DNA from: JAMIFN01 sp964544605
GTDB taxonomy: Bacteria; Pseudomonadota; Gammaproteobacteria; Burkholderiales; Burkholderiaceae_C
NCBI GenBank assembly: GCA_964544605.1
Contig: CAZJBX010000010.1
Location: forward strand, 1 to 64,000
DNA: 64,000 nt
Direction: 5' to 3'
In this document: piece after piece, positions 51,682 through 60,262 of the stretch
How the letters are laid out: every line of letters starts with the position of its first letter
Position numbering within the stretch: position 1 is the stretch's first letter
Translations under genes and position numbers: made by a program
The notes under the pieces: model-generated
Database searches by the model: none
The model's input: the letters and a program-made list of their open reading frames with translations, nothing else
Told to the model about the DNA's origin: nothing

Positions 51682-52209
51682 TTAGCGGCTTTTTTTCACC
51701 CGCAGGAACTCATCCAGAATCAAACAAAATGCACCAATGGTGATGCCCATATCCGCCACATTGAAGGCGGGAAAGTGCCCTTGGTAGAACAGCGGGCTGA
51801 GAAAGTCGAAGTGGAAATCGAGGAAATCCACCACATAGCCGTGCCAACTGCGGTCAATCAAATTGCCCAATGCGCCGCCCAAGATGCAGCTCAGGGCAAA
51901 GGCAAACAGCTTTTGCCCGCCGTGGCGCAGCAAAAAATACACAATAAGGCAGACTGCGAATACGCTTACGGCCAAAAAAAACCAGCGTTGCCAGCCACCC
52001 GCATCGGCCAAGAATGAAAAGGCCGCGCCAGGGTTGTGCCGTCGCGTGAGGTTGAAGAAGCTGAATACCCGGGTGCTTTCATGCAATTGATAGGCGTTGA
52101 TGATCAAAATCTTGGTGTATTGATCAAGGGCGGCAATCAAGCCTGCCAAGCCCAGCCAGAGCCAAAGTTGGTTTTTTTGTGCGGCGGCGGTGTGTTTTTT
52201 CTTGGCCAT
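51682..52209 (-). CDS. lspA: Lipoprotein signal peptidase (signal peptidase II)
   Basis: Inner-membrane aspartyl protease that removes signal peptides from prolipoproteins. It has 175 residues and four membrane helices. Conserved boxes: NPGAAFSFLAD, GGALGNLIDRSWHGYVVDFL (catalytic Asp in the VVDF/NLID region) and FNVADMGITIG (second Asp). Its usual upstream partner ileS is missing. A minus-strand TAGAAT at 52271-52276 could be its -10. Confidence 0.96.
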   Translation of the reverse strand: MAKKKHTAAAQKNQLWLWLGLAGLIAALDQYTKILIINAYQLHESTRVFSFFNLTRRHNPGAAFSFLADAGGWQRWFFLAVSVFAVCLIVYFLLRHGGQKLFAFALSCILGGALGNLIDRSWHGYVVDFLDFHFDFLSPLFYQGHFPAFNVADMGITIGAFCLILDEFLRVKKSR

Positions 52210-52355
52210 GTGGGGCAGTGGTGCAAAGTGCAGTCAATTGGGGCGAAAGGGCAGGGCGAACAAGGCTGCCATTCTAGCTGCCGCTGGCGGCAGCGCCCTT
52301 GCAAGGCGGTAGAATCGCTGGGCTATCCGTACTTCAACACAAAAGGCCCCTGACC

Positions 52356-53336
52356 ATGAGCCAAACCCCCGCCCCCATTGATCCCAAAGATTTCCGCAAT
52401 GCCCTGTCCATGTTCGCCACAGGCGTGACCATTGTCACCACCCGCTCGGCCTCGGGCGAGGCCGTGGGCATCACCGCCAATAGCTTTAACTCTGTATCGC
52501 TCGACCCCCCACTGGTGCTGTGGAGCTTGGCGAAAAACGCTTACAGCTTGCCCGTCTTCCAAGAAGCCAAAGAGTGGAATGTGCACATTCTCTCGAACGA
52601 GCAAGAGGATTTGTCGAACAAATTTGCGAAAAAAGGCGAAGACAAATTTGCTGGCATTGCACTCGATGATGGCGTGACCAACTCGCCTTTGCTGCCAGGT
52701 TGTACGGCGCGTTTTCAGTGCAAAACCATGTTTGAGTACGAGGGCGGCGACCACATTATTTTTGTGGGCGAGGTGCTGGCCTACGACCGCCAACCCACGC
52801 CGCCGCTGCTCTATGTCAGTGGCAATTACGCTTTGGCGACAAAGAAATCGGCTGCCGTGGCAACCGAGGCCATTGCCAGCGAAGCCGAGGCCAATAGCGC
52901 ATCGGCCCTGTTCTCTGAAGACCTGCTGGGCTATTTGCTCGGCCGCGCCCACTACCAGCTCATGCACAGCGTGCGCCCCGTGATGCAGCAATACGAGCTG
53001 AGCGAAAAAGACTTTTTCGCCCTCTCTTTGCTCTCAGTGCGCGAGCGCATTGCTGCCGATGAAATCGCCCAGCACACCGCCTACACGGGCGCAGGCGTGG
53101 GCGCCGATGCCTTGGCCAGCTTGCTCGGCCGTGGCCTGATTGCCCAAGAGGGCGAGCATTTCGTCATCAGCGCTCAAGGGCGCGATGCCATGGCCCACAT
53201 CATTGCCGCTGCGCAAGCGCAAGAGGCCGATTTGGTCGAGCACATGGGCGCGATGGAAGTGACTGCGCTGCGCAATTTGCTCAAACGCAGCATAGCCGCC
53301 ACCGATCCTGGCCTGAGCAAGCTCTGGAAGGCTTGA
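52356..53336 (+). CDS. Flavin reductase fused to a MarR-like C-terminal domain
   Basis: A 326-residue protein. Residues 10-165 form a flavin reductase-like FMN-binding domain (FRNALSMFATGVTIVTTR, ITANSFNSVSLDPPLVLWSL, VHILSNEQEDLSNKFA). An acidic linker follows (about 168-185), then residues 190-326 resemble a MarR-type winged helix (LLGYLLGRAHYQLMHSVRPVM, ISAQGRDAMAHI). The same layout is known in the reductase C1 of Acinetobacter p-hydroxyphenylacetate hydroxylase, where the MarR part binds the aromatic substrate and controls reduced-flavin release. It likely supplies FMNH2/FADH2 to an oxygenase not in this window. A TAGAAT at 52310-52315 may be its -10. Confidence 0.87.
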   Translation: MSQTPAPIDPKDFRNALSMFATGVTIVTTRSASGEAVGITANSFNSVSLDPPLVLWSLAKNAYSLPVFQEAKEWNVHILSNEQEDLSNKFAKKGEDKFAGIALDDGVTNSPLLPGCTARFQCKTMFEYEGGDHIIFVGEVLAYDRQPTPPLLYVSGNYALATKKSAAVATEAIASEAEANSASALFSEDLLGYLLGRAHYQLMHSVRPVMQQYELSEKDFFALSLLSVRERIAADEIAQHTAYTGAGVGADALASLLGRGLIAQEGEHFVISAQGRDAMAHIIAAAQAQEADLVEHMGAMEVTALRNLLKRSIAATDPGLSKLWKA

Positions 53337-53407
53337 GCCGCTGCCCCTAAAGCCCCCAGCCCAAGCCTTAGCCCCACACCAAACTTCACCGAAGAAAGCA
53401 CAAATTC

Positions 53408-54190
53408 ATGGACGCCAAACTGATTGAACAACTGGGCGATGAACTCTATACCGCCTTGGTTGAGCGCAAGCCCATCACGCCTTTTACCGACCGCTACAGC
53501 GACATCACGATTGACGATGCCTACAACATCCAGCAGCGCATGATTCAACGCCGCCTCGACAATGGCGAGCGCATCACAGGCAAAAAAATCGGCGTGACCT
53601 CAGCGGCCGTGCAAAACATGCTGGGTGTGTACCAGCCTGATTTTGGCTATTTGCTCGATGGCATGTTCATTGAAGAAGGGCAGGCCATTCAGACCTCTGA
53701 CATGATTGCCCCCCGCGCCGAGGGCGAGATTGCCTTCATCCTCAAGCGCGACCTCATGGGCCCGGGCTTGACCATGGCCGATGTATTGCGTGCCACCGAT
53801 TGCGTCATGGCCTGTTTTGAAATCGTCGATTCCCGCATCCAAGACTGGAACATCAAAATCCAAGACACCGTGGCCGATAACGCCTCTTGCGGTGTCTATG
53901 CCTTGGGCGGTGTGCTGGGCGACCCGCGCCAGCTCGACTTGGGCTTGTGCGGCATGGTGCTGGAGAAAAACGGCCAAATCATCGCCACGGGCGCTGGTGC
54001 AGCCGCTTTGGGCCACCCTGCCAATGCCATTGCTTGGCTGGGCAATACCTTGGGCCGCCGTGGTATCCCATTGAAGGCGGGCGAGGTCATCCTCTCTGGC
54101 TCTTTGGCCCCCCTCATCCCCGTGCAAAAAGGCGACCACCTGCGCTGCACCATTGCTGGCATGGGCCACTGCGCCATTCGCTTTGAATAA
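53408..54190 (+). CDS. 2-Oxopent-4-enoate hydratase-like (DmpE/MhpD family)
   Basis: A 260-residue hydratase that adds water to 2-hydroxypenta-2,4-dienoate-type products of aromatic meta-cleavage. Seen are ITGKKIGVTSAAVQNMLGVYQPDFGYL, PRAEGEIAFILKRDL, FEIVDSRIQDWNIKIQDT (metal ligands Glu and Asp/Glu) and TGAGAAALGHPANAIAWL. The sequence is close to DmpE/XylJ/TesE; a 2-oxohept-3-ene-1,7-dioate hydratase (HpaH) role is the main alternative. No dioxygenase, hydrolase or aldolase of the pathway is adjacent; only the flavin reductase fusion precedes it. Confidence 0.87.
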   Translation: MDAKLIEQLGDELYTALVERKPITPFTDRYSDITIDDAYNIQQRMIQRRLDNGERITGKKIGVTSAAVQNMLGVYQPDFGYLLDGMFIEEGQAIQTSDMIAPRAEGEIAFILKRDLMGPGLTMADVLRATDCVMACFEIVDSRIQDWNIKIQDTVADNASCGVYALGGVLGDPRQLDLGLCGMVLEKNGQIIATGAGAAALGHPANAIAWLGNTLGRRGIPLKAGEVILSGSLAPLIPVQKGDHLRCTIAGMGHCAIRFE

Positions 54191-54218
54191 GCTGTTTCAC
54201 GCATCCTAAAGGACGCCC

Positions 54219-55637
54219 ATGGCCAAAAAGACCCCCGCCGAAGTGTTGCAAATGGTGCAAGACGAGGCCGTTCGCTTCATTGACTTCCGCTTCACCGACA
54301 CCTTGGGCCGCTGGCACCATTTGAGCGTGCCCGTGTCCCATTTTGATGAAGACAAATTCAGCGAGGGCTTGGCCTTTGACGGCTCCTCCATGCCCGGCTG
54401 GAAGGGGGTGGAAGCCTCCGACATGCTGCTCATGCCCGATGCCAACAGCGCCTTTATTGACCCCTTTGTCGATGAAATCACCTTGGTGCTCATCTGCGAT
54501 GTGGTCGAACCTGCTGACGGCAAAGCCTATGAGCGCGACCCGCGCTCCATTGCCAAACGCGCCGAAGCCTATCTCAAGCAATCGGGCTTGGGCGATACCG
54601 CCTATTTCGGCCCTGAGCCTGAATTCTTTCTATTCGACAGCGTGCGCTGGAGCACCCAGCCTGGCCACAGCTTTTACGCCATTGACGACTACGAAGCGCC
54701 CTGGAACAGCGGCCACCCCATGCAGGGTGAAAACCGTGGCCATCGCCCCCGCAGCAAGGGCGGCTATGCGCCTGTGGCCCCAGTCGATAGCAGTGTGGAC
54801 ATCCGCAACGAAATTTCCGAAGTACTGGAGTCTTTGGGCATCCCCGTTGAAGTGCACCATCACGAGGTCGCCGCCGCTGGCCAGTGCGAGATTGGCACCC
54901 GTTTTTCCACCTTGCTGGAGCGTGCCGACTGGACGCTGATGCAAAAGTATGTGATTCAAAATGTGGCCGACGCCTATGGCAAAACCGCCACTTTTATGCC
55001 CAAACCCTATGCGGGCGACAACGGCTCAGGGATGCATGTGCACCAATCCATTTGGCGCGATGGCAAAAACCTGTTTGCCGGCAGCGGTTATGCGGGCCTG
55101 TCTGAGCTGGCCCTGTATTACATTGGCGGCCTCATCAAGCACGCACGGGCACTCAATGCCATCACCAACCCCAGCATCAACAGCTACAAGCGCTTGGTGC
55201 CGCATTTTGAAGCGCCAGTCAAACTCGCTTACTCGGCGAAAAACCGCTCGGCCTCCATCCGCATCCCCAATGTCGCCTCAGACAAAGCCCGCCGTGTGGA
55301 AGCGCGTTTTCCTGACCCCTTGATGAACCCCTATCTGGGCTTTGCCGCCCTGATGATGGCGGGCTTGGATGGCATTGAAAACAAAATCCACCCTGGCGAG
55401 GCCGCCACCAAAGACCTCTACCACCTGCCGCCAGAGGAGGACAAACTCGTGCCCACGGTTTGCGCCAGCCTTGAGGAAGCCCTCAAAGCCTTGGACGAAG
55501 ACCGCCACTTCCTCACCAAAGGCGGCGTCTTCACCGATGGCTGGATTGACAGCTACATCGATTTGAAGGCGCAAGAGCTGACCCGCTATCGAATCGAAGT
55601 CACGCCAGCTGAATACGATATGTATTACTCGCTCTAA
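54219..55637 (+). CDS. glnA: Glutamine synthetase, type I
   Basis: Ammonium assimilation: glutamate + NH3 + ATP to glutamine. It has 472 residues, the normal GSI-beta length. Seen are FDGSSMPGWKGVEASDM, NGSGMHVHQSIWRDGK, RSASIRIPNVASDKARRVEARFPD and the adenylylation loop KDLYHLPPEED, with its Tyr retained, so GlnE-type control is expected. AAAGGACGCCC precedes the start. ntrB/ntrC do not follow; a strong terminator does. Confidence 0.97.
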   Translation: MAKKTPAEVLQMVQDEAVRFIDFRFTDTLGRWHHLSVPVSHFDEDKFSEGLAFDGSSMPGWKGVEASDMLLMPDANSAFIDPFVDEITLVLICDVVEPADGKAYERDPRSIAKRAEAYLKQSGLGDTAYFGPEPEFFLFDSVRWSTQPGHSFYAIDDYEAPWNSGHPMQGENRGHRPRSKGGYAPVAPVDSSVDIRNEISEVLESLGIPVEVHHHEVAAAGQCEIGTRFSTLLERADWTLMQKYVIQNVADAYGKTATFMPKPYAGDNGSGMHVHQSIWRDGKNLFAGSGYAGLSELALYYIGGLIKHARALNAITNPSINSYKRLVPHFEAPVKLAYSAKNRSASIRIPNVASDKARRVEARFPDPLMNPYLGFAALMMAGLDGIENKIHPGEAATKDLYHLPPEEDKLVPTVCASLEEALKALDEDRHFLTKGGVFTDGWIDSYIDLKAQELTRYRIEVTPAEYDMYYSL

Positions 55638-55667
55638 GCCTTGGGGGCAAGGGCCGCAAAATAAAAA

Positions 55668-55692
55668 ACCGAAGCCAGTGCTTCGGTTTTTT
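55668..55692 (+). terminator. Intrinsic terminator after glnA
   Basis: Perfect 8-bp stem ACCGAAGC/GCTTCGGT with loop CAGT, followed by six T; the A-rich left side would let it work for the minus strand as well. Confidence 0.92.
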
Positions 55693-55728
55693 GATGGCCT
55701 GATGGCAGGGGCGGCGTGCTGGGCGAAA

Positions 55729-56838
55729 TCAGCCCTGCGCCAAGCCATCTAAGGCTTGCAAGGCCAAATGGCAGGCTTGCGCCATGGCCGTGTTTTGCGC
55801 CTCAGGATCCGTCAGCAGGCTGACCTTGCGCATCAAGCCGTGAATCTGCTCGCGCTCTTGTGTGCTGGCTTCAGGGTGACCATAGAGCCAGTAAGAGGAG
55901 CGGGCCGCCGCCGACATCTCTTGCAAAGACTCGCTGATGGGAAAGTATGCGGCCAAACCCGTGTACTGCGCCTGCGGGCATTCTTGCGCAAAGCTGACCA
56001 CAGGGTTGCCCGTGCCAAAAGGAATCAGCGTTTGCTCGGCATCGGGTCGGGCCACAAGCTCAGGGTGATCGGCAGGGCCCCACCAACTTTGGGCGCGGGC
56101 AATGGCGGCATCATCGTCGGGCAGGGCATTGGCCACCAAAGTGGCCGCGCCGCTGCTCACGCCCCAGCCACGGCGCAAATCCAGCCAAGCCACTTGCTCG
56201 GCCTGCGCGGCGTGCTGGCGCAGCAGTTCGCGCCAGCGCAGTTGCGCCCAGCTTGGCTCGTGGCCGCCAAAATACATGCCATCGGGGTGGCTGTGCTGGC
56301 CTTTTTGGTAGATGTTGAAAAGGGCGTAAATGCCGTGTTTTTGCACCAAATGCAGTGATTTTTCTTCAAATTGCTGCATTTCCCAAGGTGCTTTCAGCCC
56401 TTCGCCATGCAGTTCGGCATAGGCTTTGTTCTCAGGCAGGGGTTGGTCAAAGTCCACAAAATTGCGCATGAAGTTGACATTGTTCGCATCAGTAAAAGCC
56501 CAGTAGGACATGCCCCAAGGGTTGATGCCATGCACATAGAGCACGCTCACCTCTCGCTCGTGCAGGCGCTGCTGCCAGCGCGGGTCTTGCAGCAAATAGC
56601 TTTGCAAGGCGCTGCCAGTAAAGCCATCTGCGCCTTGGCTGCCGCAACTGATGATGAGCAGGCGTTTGGCCTGCGCTGGGCCTTGCAAAGCCGCATCCAT
56701 GGCCAAAGTTTCGCCAGCCAAGCCCAGCTCGGCGGCCTCAAAACTTTGCAAAACTGCGCCCGCTTGTGCGGCGGCGCGCAGAAACTTCTCGCGGGCTTGC
56801 GCGTAATCACTAGAAAAAGCCTCTTGGGGCTGCATCAT
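55729..56838 (-). CDS. DUF2817 (M14-like) protein
   Basis: A 369-residue protein of the DUF2817 group, distantly related to zinc carboxypeptidases. Seen are ISCGSQGADGFTGSALQSYL, VLYVHGINPWGMSYWAF, NNVNFMRNFVDF, HSHPDGMYFGGHEPSW. In close relatives the third block is usually NxDLNRNF; here it is NVNFMRNF, so a metal ligand may differ. It starts with ATGATG after GGAG and overlaps the M20 gene by 4 nt, so the two are translationally coupled. Its function is not established. Confidence 0.82.
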   Translation of the reverse strand: MMQPQEAFSSDYAQAREKFLRAAAQAGAVLQSFEAAELGLAGETLAMDAALQGPAQAKRLLIISCGSQGADGFTGSALQSYLLQDPRWQQRLHEREVSVLYVHGINPWGMSYWAFTDANNVNFMRNFVDFDQPLPENKAYAELHGEGLKAPWEMQQFEEKSLHLVQKHGIYALFNIYQKGQHSHPDGMYFGGHEPSWAQLRWRELLRQHAAQAEQVAWLDLRRGWGVSSGAATLVANALPDDDAAIARAQSWWGPADHPELVARPDAEQTLIPFGTGNPVVSFAQECPQAQYTGLAAYFPISESLQEMSAAARSSYWLYGHPEASTQEREQIHGLMRKVSLLTDPEAQNTAMAQACHLALQALDGLAQG

Positions 56839-58058
56839 GCTGGCTTCTCCTTTGTTTGTTGGCTGTGGGCCAGCAGGCGCTCGGCCAAGGCTGCCCAAAA
56901 ATGGATGCCGCGCTCAAGCAGGGCATCGTTGAAGTCATAACTGGGGTTGTGCAACATGCACGGGCCCATGCCGTGGCCGGCATCGCGGTGATCGCCCTCG
57001 CCATTGCCTAAAAAGAAGTAGCAACCGGGCTTGGCTTGCAGCATATAGGCAAAGTCCTCTGCGCCCATCGTCGGCTCTTGTTCGCCGCTGGCCTCTGGGC
57101 CGAACAGCTCGGCGGCCAAGTCGCGCACCTGCTGCGCGTGTTCGGCATGGTTGATGGTGGGCGGGTAGCTGCGTATGAATTCAAATTCAGCCGTGCAGCC
57201 GTAAGCGGCAGCCAGTTGCTGCGTCATCTCACGCATCCGCGCCTCAATCAAATCGAGCACTTCAAGGCTGAAGGTGCGCACCGTGCCATCGAGTCGGCAG
57301 TGGTTGGGCAGCACATTATTGGCCTCGCCCGCTTGCAAAATCGTCACGCTAATCACGCCCGCATCAATCGGCCGAACATTGCGGCTGACGATGCTTTGAA
57401 AGCCCTGAATCAAGGCCGCCGCCGCCACCACGGGGTCTTGGCCCAAATGCGGCATGGCGGCGTGGCTGCCTTTGCCCGTGATGCGGATGTGGAACTCATT
57501 GGACGAAGCCATAACTGGCCCCGCACTGGCGGCAATATGGCCGGCGGGCAGGCCGGGCCAGTTGTGCAGGCCATACACGGCATCCACGGGGTAGTGGCTG
57601 AACAGCCCCTCATCCATCATGGCCTTGGCGCCGCCGCCGCCTTCTTCAGCGGGCTGAAAGATGAAGACCACTTCGCCATCAAAACTGCCGTGCTGGGCCA
57701 AATACTGCGCCGCGCCCAGCAGCATGGCGGTGTGGCCGTCATGGCCGCAGGCGTGCATACGCCCAGCATGGCGTGAGGCGTGGGCAAAGGTATTGGCCTC
57801 TTGTATGGGCAGCGCATCCATATCGGCGCGCAAACCAATGCGGCGCTGGCTTTGGCCCTTTTTCAGCAGGCCAACGACACCTGTTTGGCCCAAACCTTGG
57901 TGCACTTGCAGGCCCCAGCTTTGCAGTTTTTCCGCCACGATGGCGCTGGTGCGCAGCTCGGCAAAGGCCAGCTCAGGGTGGGCGTGCAAATCACGGCGCA
58001 GTTGCTGTATATGGGGCAACTCGGTCTGTAAAAAGCGGGGCAGGGCGGCGGCAATCAT
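56835..58058 (-). CDS. M20 family amidohydrolase (hippurate hydrolase-like)
   Basis: A 407-residue metal-dependent amidohydrolase that cleaves N-acyl amino acids. Seen are RRDLHAHPELAFAE, GLRADMDALPIQEAN, HACGHDGHTAMLLGAA (metal Cys/His), FIFQPAEEGGGGAKAM (Glu-Glu) and MGAEDFAYML. The substrate could be hippurate, N-acetyl amino acids or similar. The start MIAAALPRFL at 58058 follows a -10-like hexamer by 7 nt and lacks a ribosome site; a longer in-frame start at 58106 is less likely. Confidence 0.93.
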   Translation of the reverse strand: MIAAALPRFLQTELPHIQQLRRDLHAHPELAFAELRTSAIVAEKLQSWGLQVHQGLGQTGVVGLLKKGQSQRRIGLRADMDALPIQEANTFAHASRHAGRMHACGHDGHTAMLLGAAQYLAQHGSFDGEVVFIFQPAEEGGGGAKAMMDEGLFSHYPVDAVYGLHNWPGLPAGHIAASAGPVMASSNEFHIRITGKGSHAAMPHLGQDPVVAAAALIQGFQSIVSRNVRPIDAGVISVTILQAGEANNVLPNHCRLDGTVRTFSLEVLDLIEARMREMTQQLAAAYGCTAEFEFIRSYPPTINHAEHAQQVRDLAAELFGPEASGEQEPTMGAEDFAYMLQAKPGCYFFLGNGEGDHRDAGHGMGPCMLHNPSYDFNDALLERGIHFWAALAERLLAHSQQTKEKPA

Positions 58059-58065
58059 GGCAAAG

Positions 58066-58071
58066 AATGTA
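58066..58071 (-). promoter_or_regulatory. -10-like hexamer TACATT, 7 nt before the M20 ATG
   Basis: Minus strand: TACATT, then CTTTGCC and ATG. No Shine-Dalgarno sequence is present. Confidence 0.4.
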
Positions 58072-58160
58072 GCACAGGGCAGGGCTTGTGATTCCTGCGG
58101 GCCCATAGGGGCCAGCGGGTTTCATCGGCCCTGCTTTTAGGCCGTCATGAAGGGCGGTGT

Positions 58161-59072
58161 TTAACGGCTGCGTTTGGTGGCGGTTTTTTTGCTTGCCGTG
58201 GTTTTTTTCGCTGTGGGTTTGGCAGCGGGCTTGGCAGCNNNNNNNNNNNNNNNNNNNNNNNNNNNNNNNNNNNNNNNNNNNNNNNNNNNNNNNNNNNNNN
58301 NNNNNNNNNNNNNNNNNNNNNNNNNNNNNNNNNNNNNNTTGGCAGCGGGCTTGGCAGCAGATGGGGCCGCTGTGCGGGCAGGGGCTTTTTTGGTGGCTGT
58401 TTTTTTAGCCACTGATTTTTTCGCCGCAGGCTTGGCGCTGGCGGTTTTGGCCAATTTCTCGGCGGCGGCTTGGCTGTTTTGCATCACTTGGCTGGTGATT
58501 TGCCCAAACTGCTCGGCCATGCCCTGCCACATGGCCACAGCTTGCTGGCCCGCTTGCTGCATCAAAATGGCCTGCTCGGCAGCGGCTTGTTCGGCCTTTT
58601 CAGCGGCGCTGGGGCGTTTTTTGGCAGGCTTTTTCACTTCTGGCTCGGCTTGCGCTTGGGCGATATCCGCACCCATATCGAAATGGGTTTTGTTGCGGGC
58701 CGTGGCTTTTTTGCTGGCGGCGGTGCCATCAGCGGCGGCAAAAGGCCAAGCTTTTCCCAAATTCTCTTTCATGCCTTCGAGTGTGCTCAGGGTCATTTTT
58801 TGCACTTGCAGGGCTTGCACTGTCGCTTCAATCAGGCGGGCATTGTTTTCGAGCCAGAGCTTGACGGTTTGCAGCTCGGTGATGCGCTTTTCCAGCTCCT
58901 CGGTGCTCAGCGTGGGCATGACCCACGAGCCCGCCTTGGGGATAAAAGGGTTCTGCATGGCGCTGGGTTTGAAGCCTTGGCCCATGCCCGGCATTTGTTT
59001 GGCCATTTGCGCAAAGGTATCAAAGCCAGGAATCAGCTTTGAGAGGTCAAAATTTTTGCTGCTTTTGCTCAT
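58161..59072 (-). CDS. phaM: PhaM-type polyhydroxyalkanoate granule protein, interrupted by a gap
   Basis: PhaM activates PHA synthase and links granules to DNA in Ralstonia-type bacteria. The N-terminal domain (about 1-110) has GSWVMPTLSTEELEKRI and WLENNARLIEATVQALQVQK, typical of PhaM. A helical Gln/Ala-rich middle follows, then a Lys/Ala/Pro-rich histone H1-like tail (KPAAKKS, KKAPART) expected to bind DNA. The 100-N gap falls inside the tail, so the true length is unknown. GGAGACCCACGAT precedes ATG at 59072. Confidence 0.88.
   Translation of the reverse strand: MSKSSKNFDLSKLIPGFDTFAQMAKQMPGMGQGFKPSAMQNPFIPKAGSWVMPTLSTEELEKRITELQTVKLWLENNARLIEATVQALQVQKMTLSTLEGMKENLGKAWPFAAADGTAASKKATARNKTHFDMGADIAQAQAEPEVKKPAKKRPSAAEKAEQAAAEQAILMQQAGQQAVAMWQGMAEQFGQITSQVMQNSQAAAEKLAKTASAKPAAKKSVAKKTATKKAPARTAAPSAAKPAAXXXXXXXXXXXXXXXXXXXXXXXXXXXXXXXXXXAAKPAAKPTAKKTTASKKTATKRSR
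58239..58338. other. Assembly gap of 100 N inside the phaM tail repeat
   Basis: The same 20 bases (TTGGCAGCGGGCTTGGCAGC) lie immediately on both sides of the N run. The assembler probably failed in a tandem repeat encoding AAKPAAKP-type units; the number of units is unknown. Confidence 0.95.
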
Positions 59073-59100
59073 ATCGTGGGTCTCCTATCGGTATTGGGGT

Positions 59101-60261
59101 TCAAAGGCTGCCTGCATTTTTGTAGAAGTTCTCCAGATCGTCCACCCCTATGGCGTTTTCACTGTCGTCTTCAATAAAGCGGCCCAGCGCATAGCGTTCG
59201 CGCTGGTAGAGGCGCACATCGCCTGCCGTGGGCCGCCACAGCATGGCTTGTTCTTCCACTATCAGTTTGTCAATTTGCAGCTTGCCTTGCACCATAAAAA
59301 GCTGGCTTTTGCCATCAATCGGCGCTTCTTCATTGGCCTCGGCCAAGGCCGCAAAACTGGCATGGGTAAAGAGCTCGGCGGCGCTGCCAAAGCCTTTGAT
59401 GTCATTCGTTAGGCTGAGGCGGCGGATTTGCTGGGCGCAGTTGTCATCGCAGCCCGCAATGGCGGCTTTGAGCATGATACGGCTGGCGGTGTTCACATTG
59501 ATGAGCTGGCGCTGGCGCGGCTGGTTGAGGCGCTGGGGCAGAAAAATCACCACATAGGGGCGCAGCTTGTTGAGCACATCAGGGTCTATGCCCAGCCAAT
59601 CGAGCTGTTCAAGGCGGGTCGGAAACAGCACGCCTTGCGCATAGCCTTGCCCGCCATACGGCCCAGCGCTGCGGCCTGCCTCGCCTTTGCCCACCTTGTT
59701 TTGTGCGGCTTGCAAATAGGCTGTTTTGAAGTAATCGCGTTCGCTGGGGCTGATGTCGAGTTCTTCGCAGAGGCGATCAAAAACCTGCTCATAGCGCGGC
59801 TCAAAACCGCTGACTTCGTTGTTGATCAAATCCGGCAGATTGAATTTGGCGTTCAAGTCTTGAAACTTGCCTGAGAAAAACGCCTGCTGCAAATCGGCCT
59901 CATCGCGGCCACCGCTGTCCTCTTTGTCTAAGGCCAAAAAAGCGCTGAGTGAGGAGGCTTTCAGCTCTTTGGCCCAAGGCTCATCGAGGTAGTCCACACG
60001 GCGTGGGTTGCTTTGGCTGCTGCTGGGTTTGTCGTCTTCACGGATGATGATGCGGGCCCAGTCCAGCAGGCCATTGAGCACCCACACGGCTTGGGCGCGG
60101 TCGCGCTCGGCCACTTCCACGCCCATCACCTGCGCCTGCCGCCACAAAGTGCCAGCGGCCACTGTGGTCACCAGCACCATGATGAGCATGGCCAGCAAAA
60201 TCGCCGCGCCGCGCTGGCGGCGGGGTGCTTGGTTCAAGTGCAAGAAGGCAGGACGCGGCAT
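59101..60261 (-). CDS. gspK: Type II secretion minor pseudopilin GspK
   Basis: Tip pseudopilin of the type II secretion system. The 386-residue protein has an N-terminal prepilin-like segment (RQRGAAILLAMLIMVLVTTV, with the unusual lack of a methylated Phe expected for GspK) and a large periplasmic alpha domain (DLNAKFNLPDLI, then a SAM-like helix bundle and LINVNTASRIMLKAAI). CAGGAGTGTGAC precedes ATG at 60261. It is the last gene of gspH-I-J-K; gspL, which normally follows, is absent. Confidence 0.9.
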   Translation of the reverse strand: MPRPAFLHLNQAPRRQRGAAILLAMLIMVLVTTVAAGTLWRQAQVMGVEVAERDRAQAVWVLNGLLDWARIIIREDDKPSSSQSNPRRVDYLDEPWAKELKASSLSAFLALDKEDSGGRDEADLQQAFFSGKFQDLNAKFNLPDLINNEVSGFEPRYEQVFDRLCEELDISPSERDYFKTAYLQAAQNKVGKGEAGRSAGPYGGQGYAQGVLFPTRLEQLDWLGIDPDVLNKLRPYVVIFLPQRLNQPRQRQLINVNTASRIMLKAAIAGCDDNCAQQIRRLSLTNDIKGFGSAAELFTHASFAALAEANEEAPIDGKSQLFMVQGKLQIDKLIVEEQAMLWRPTAGDVRLYQRERYALGRFIEDDSENAIGVDDLENFYKNAGSL

Positions 60262-60262
60262 G

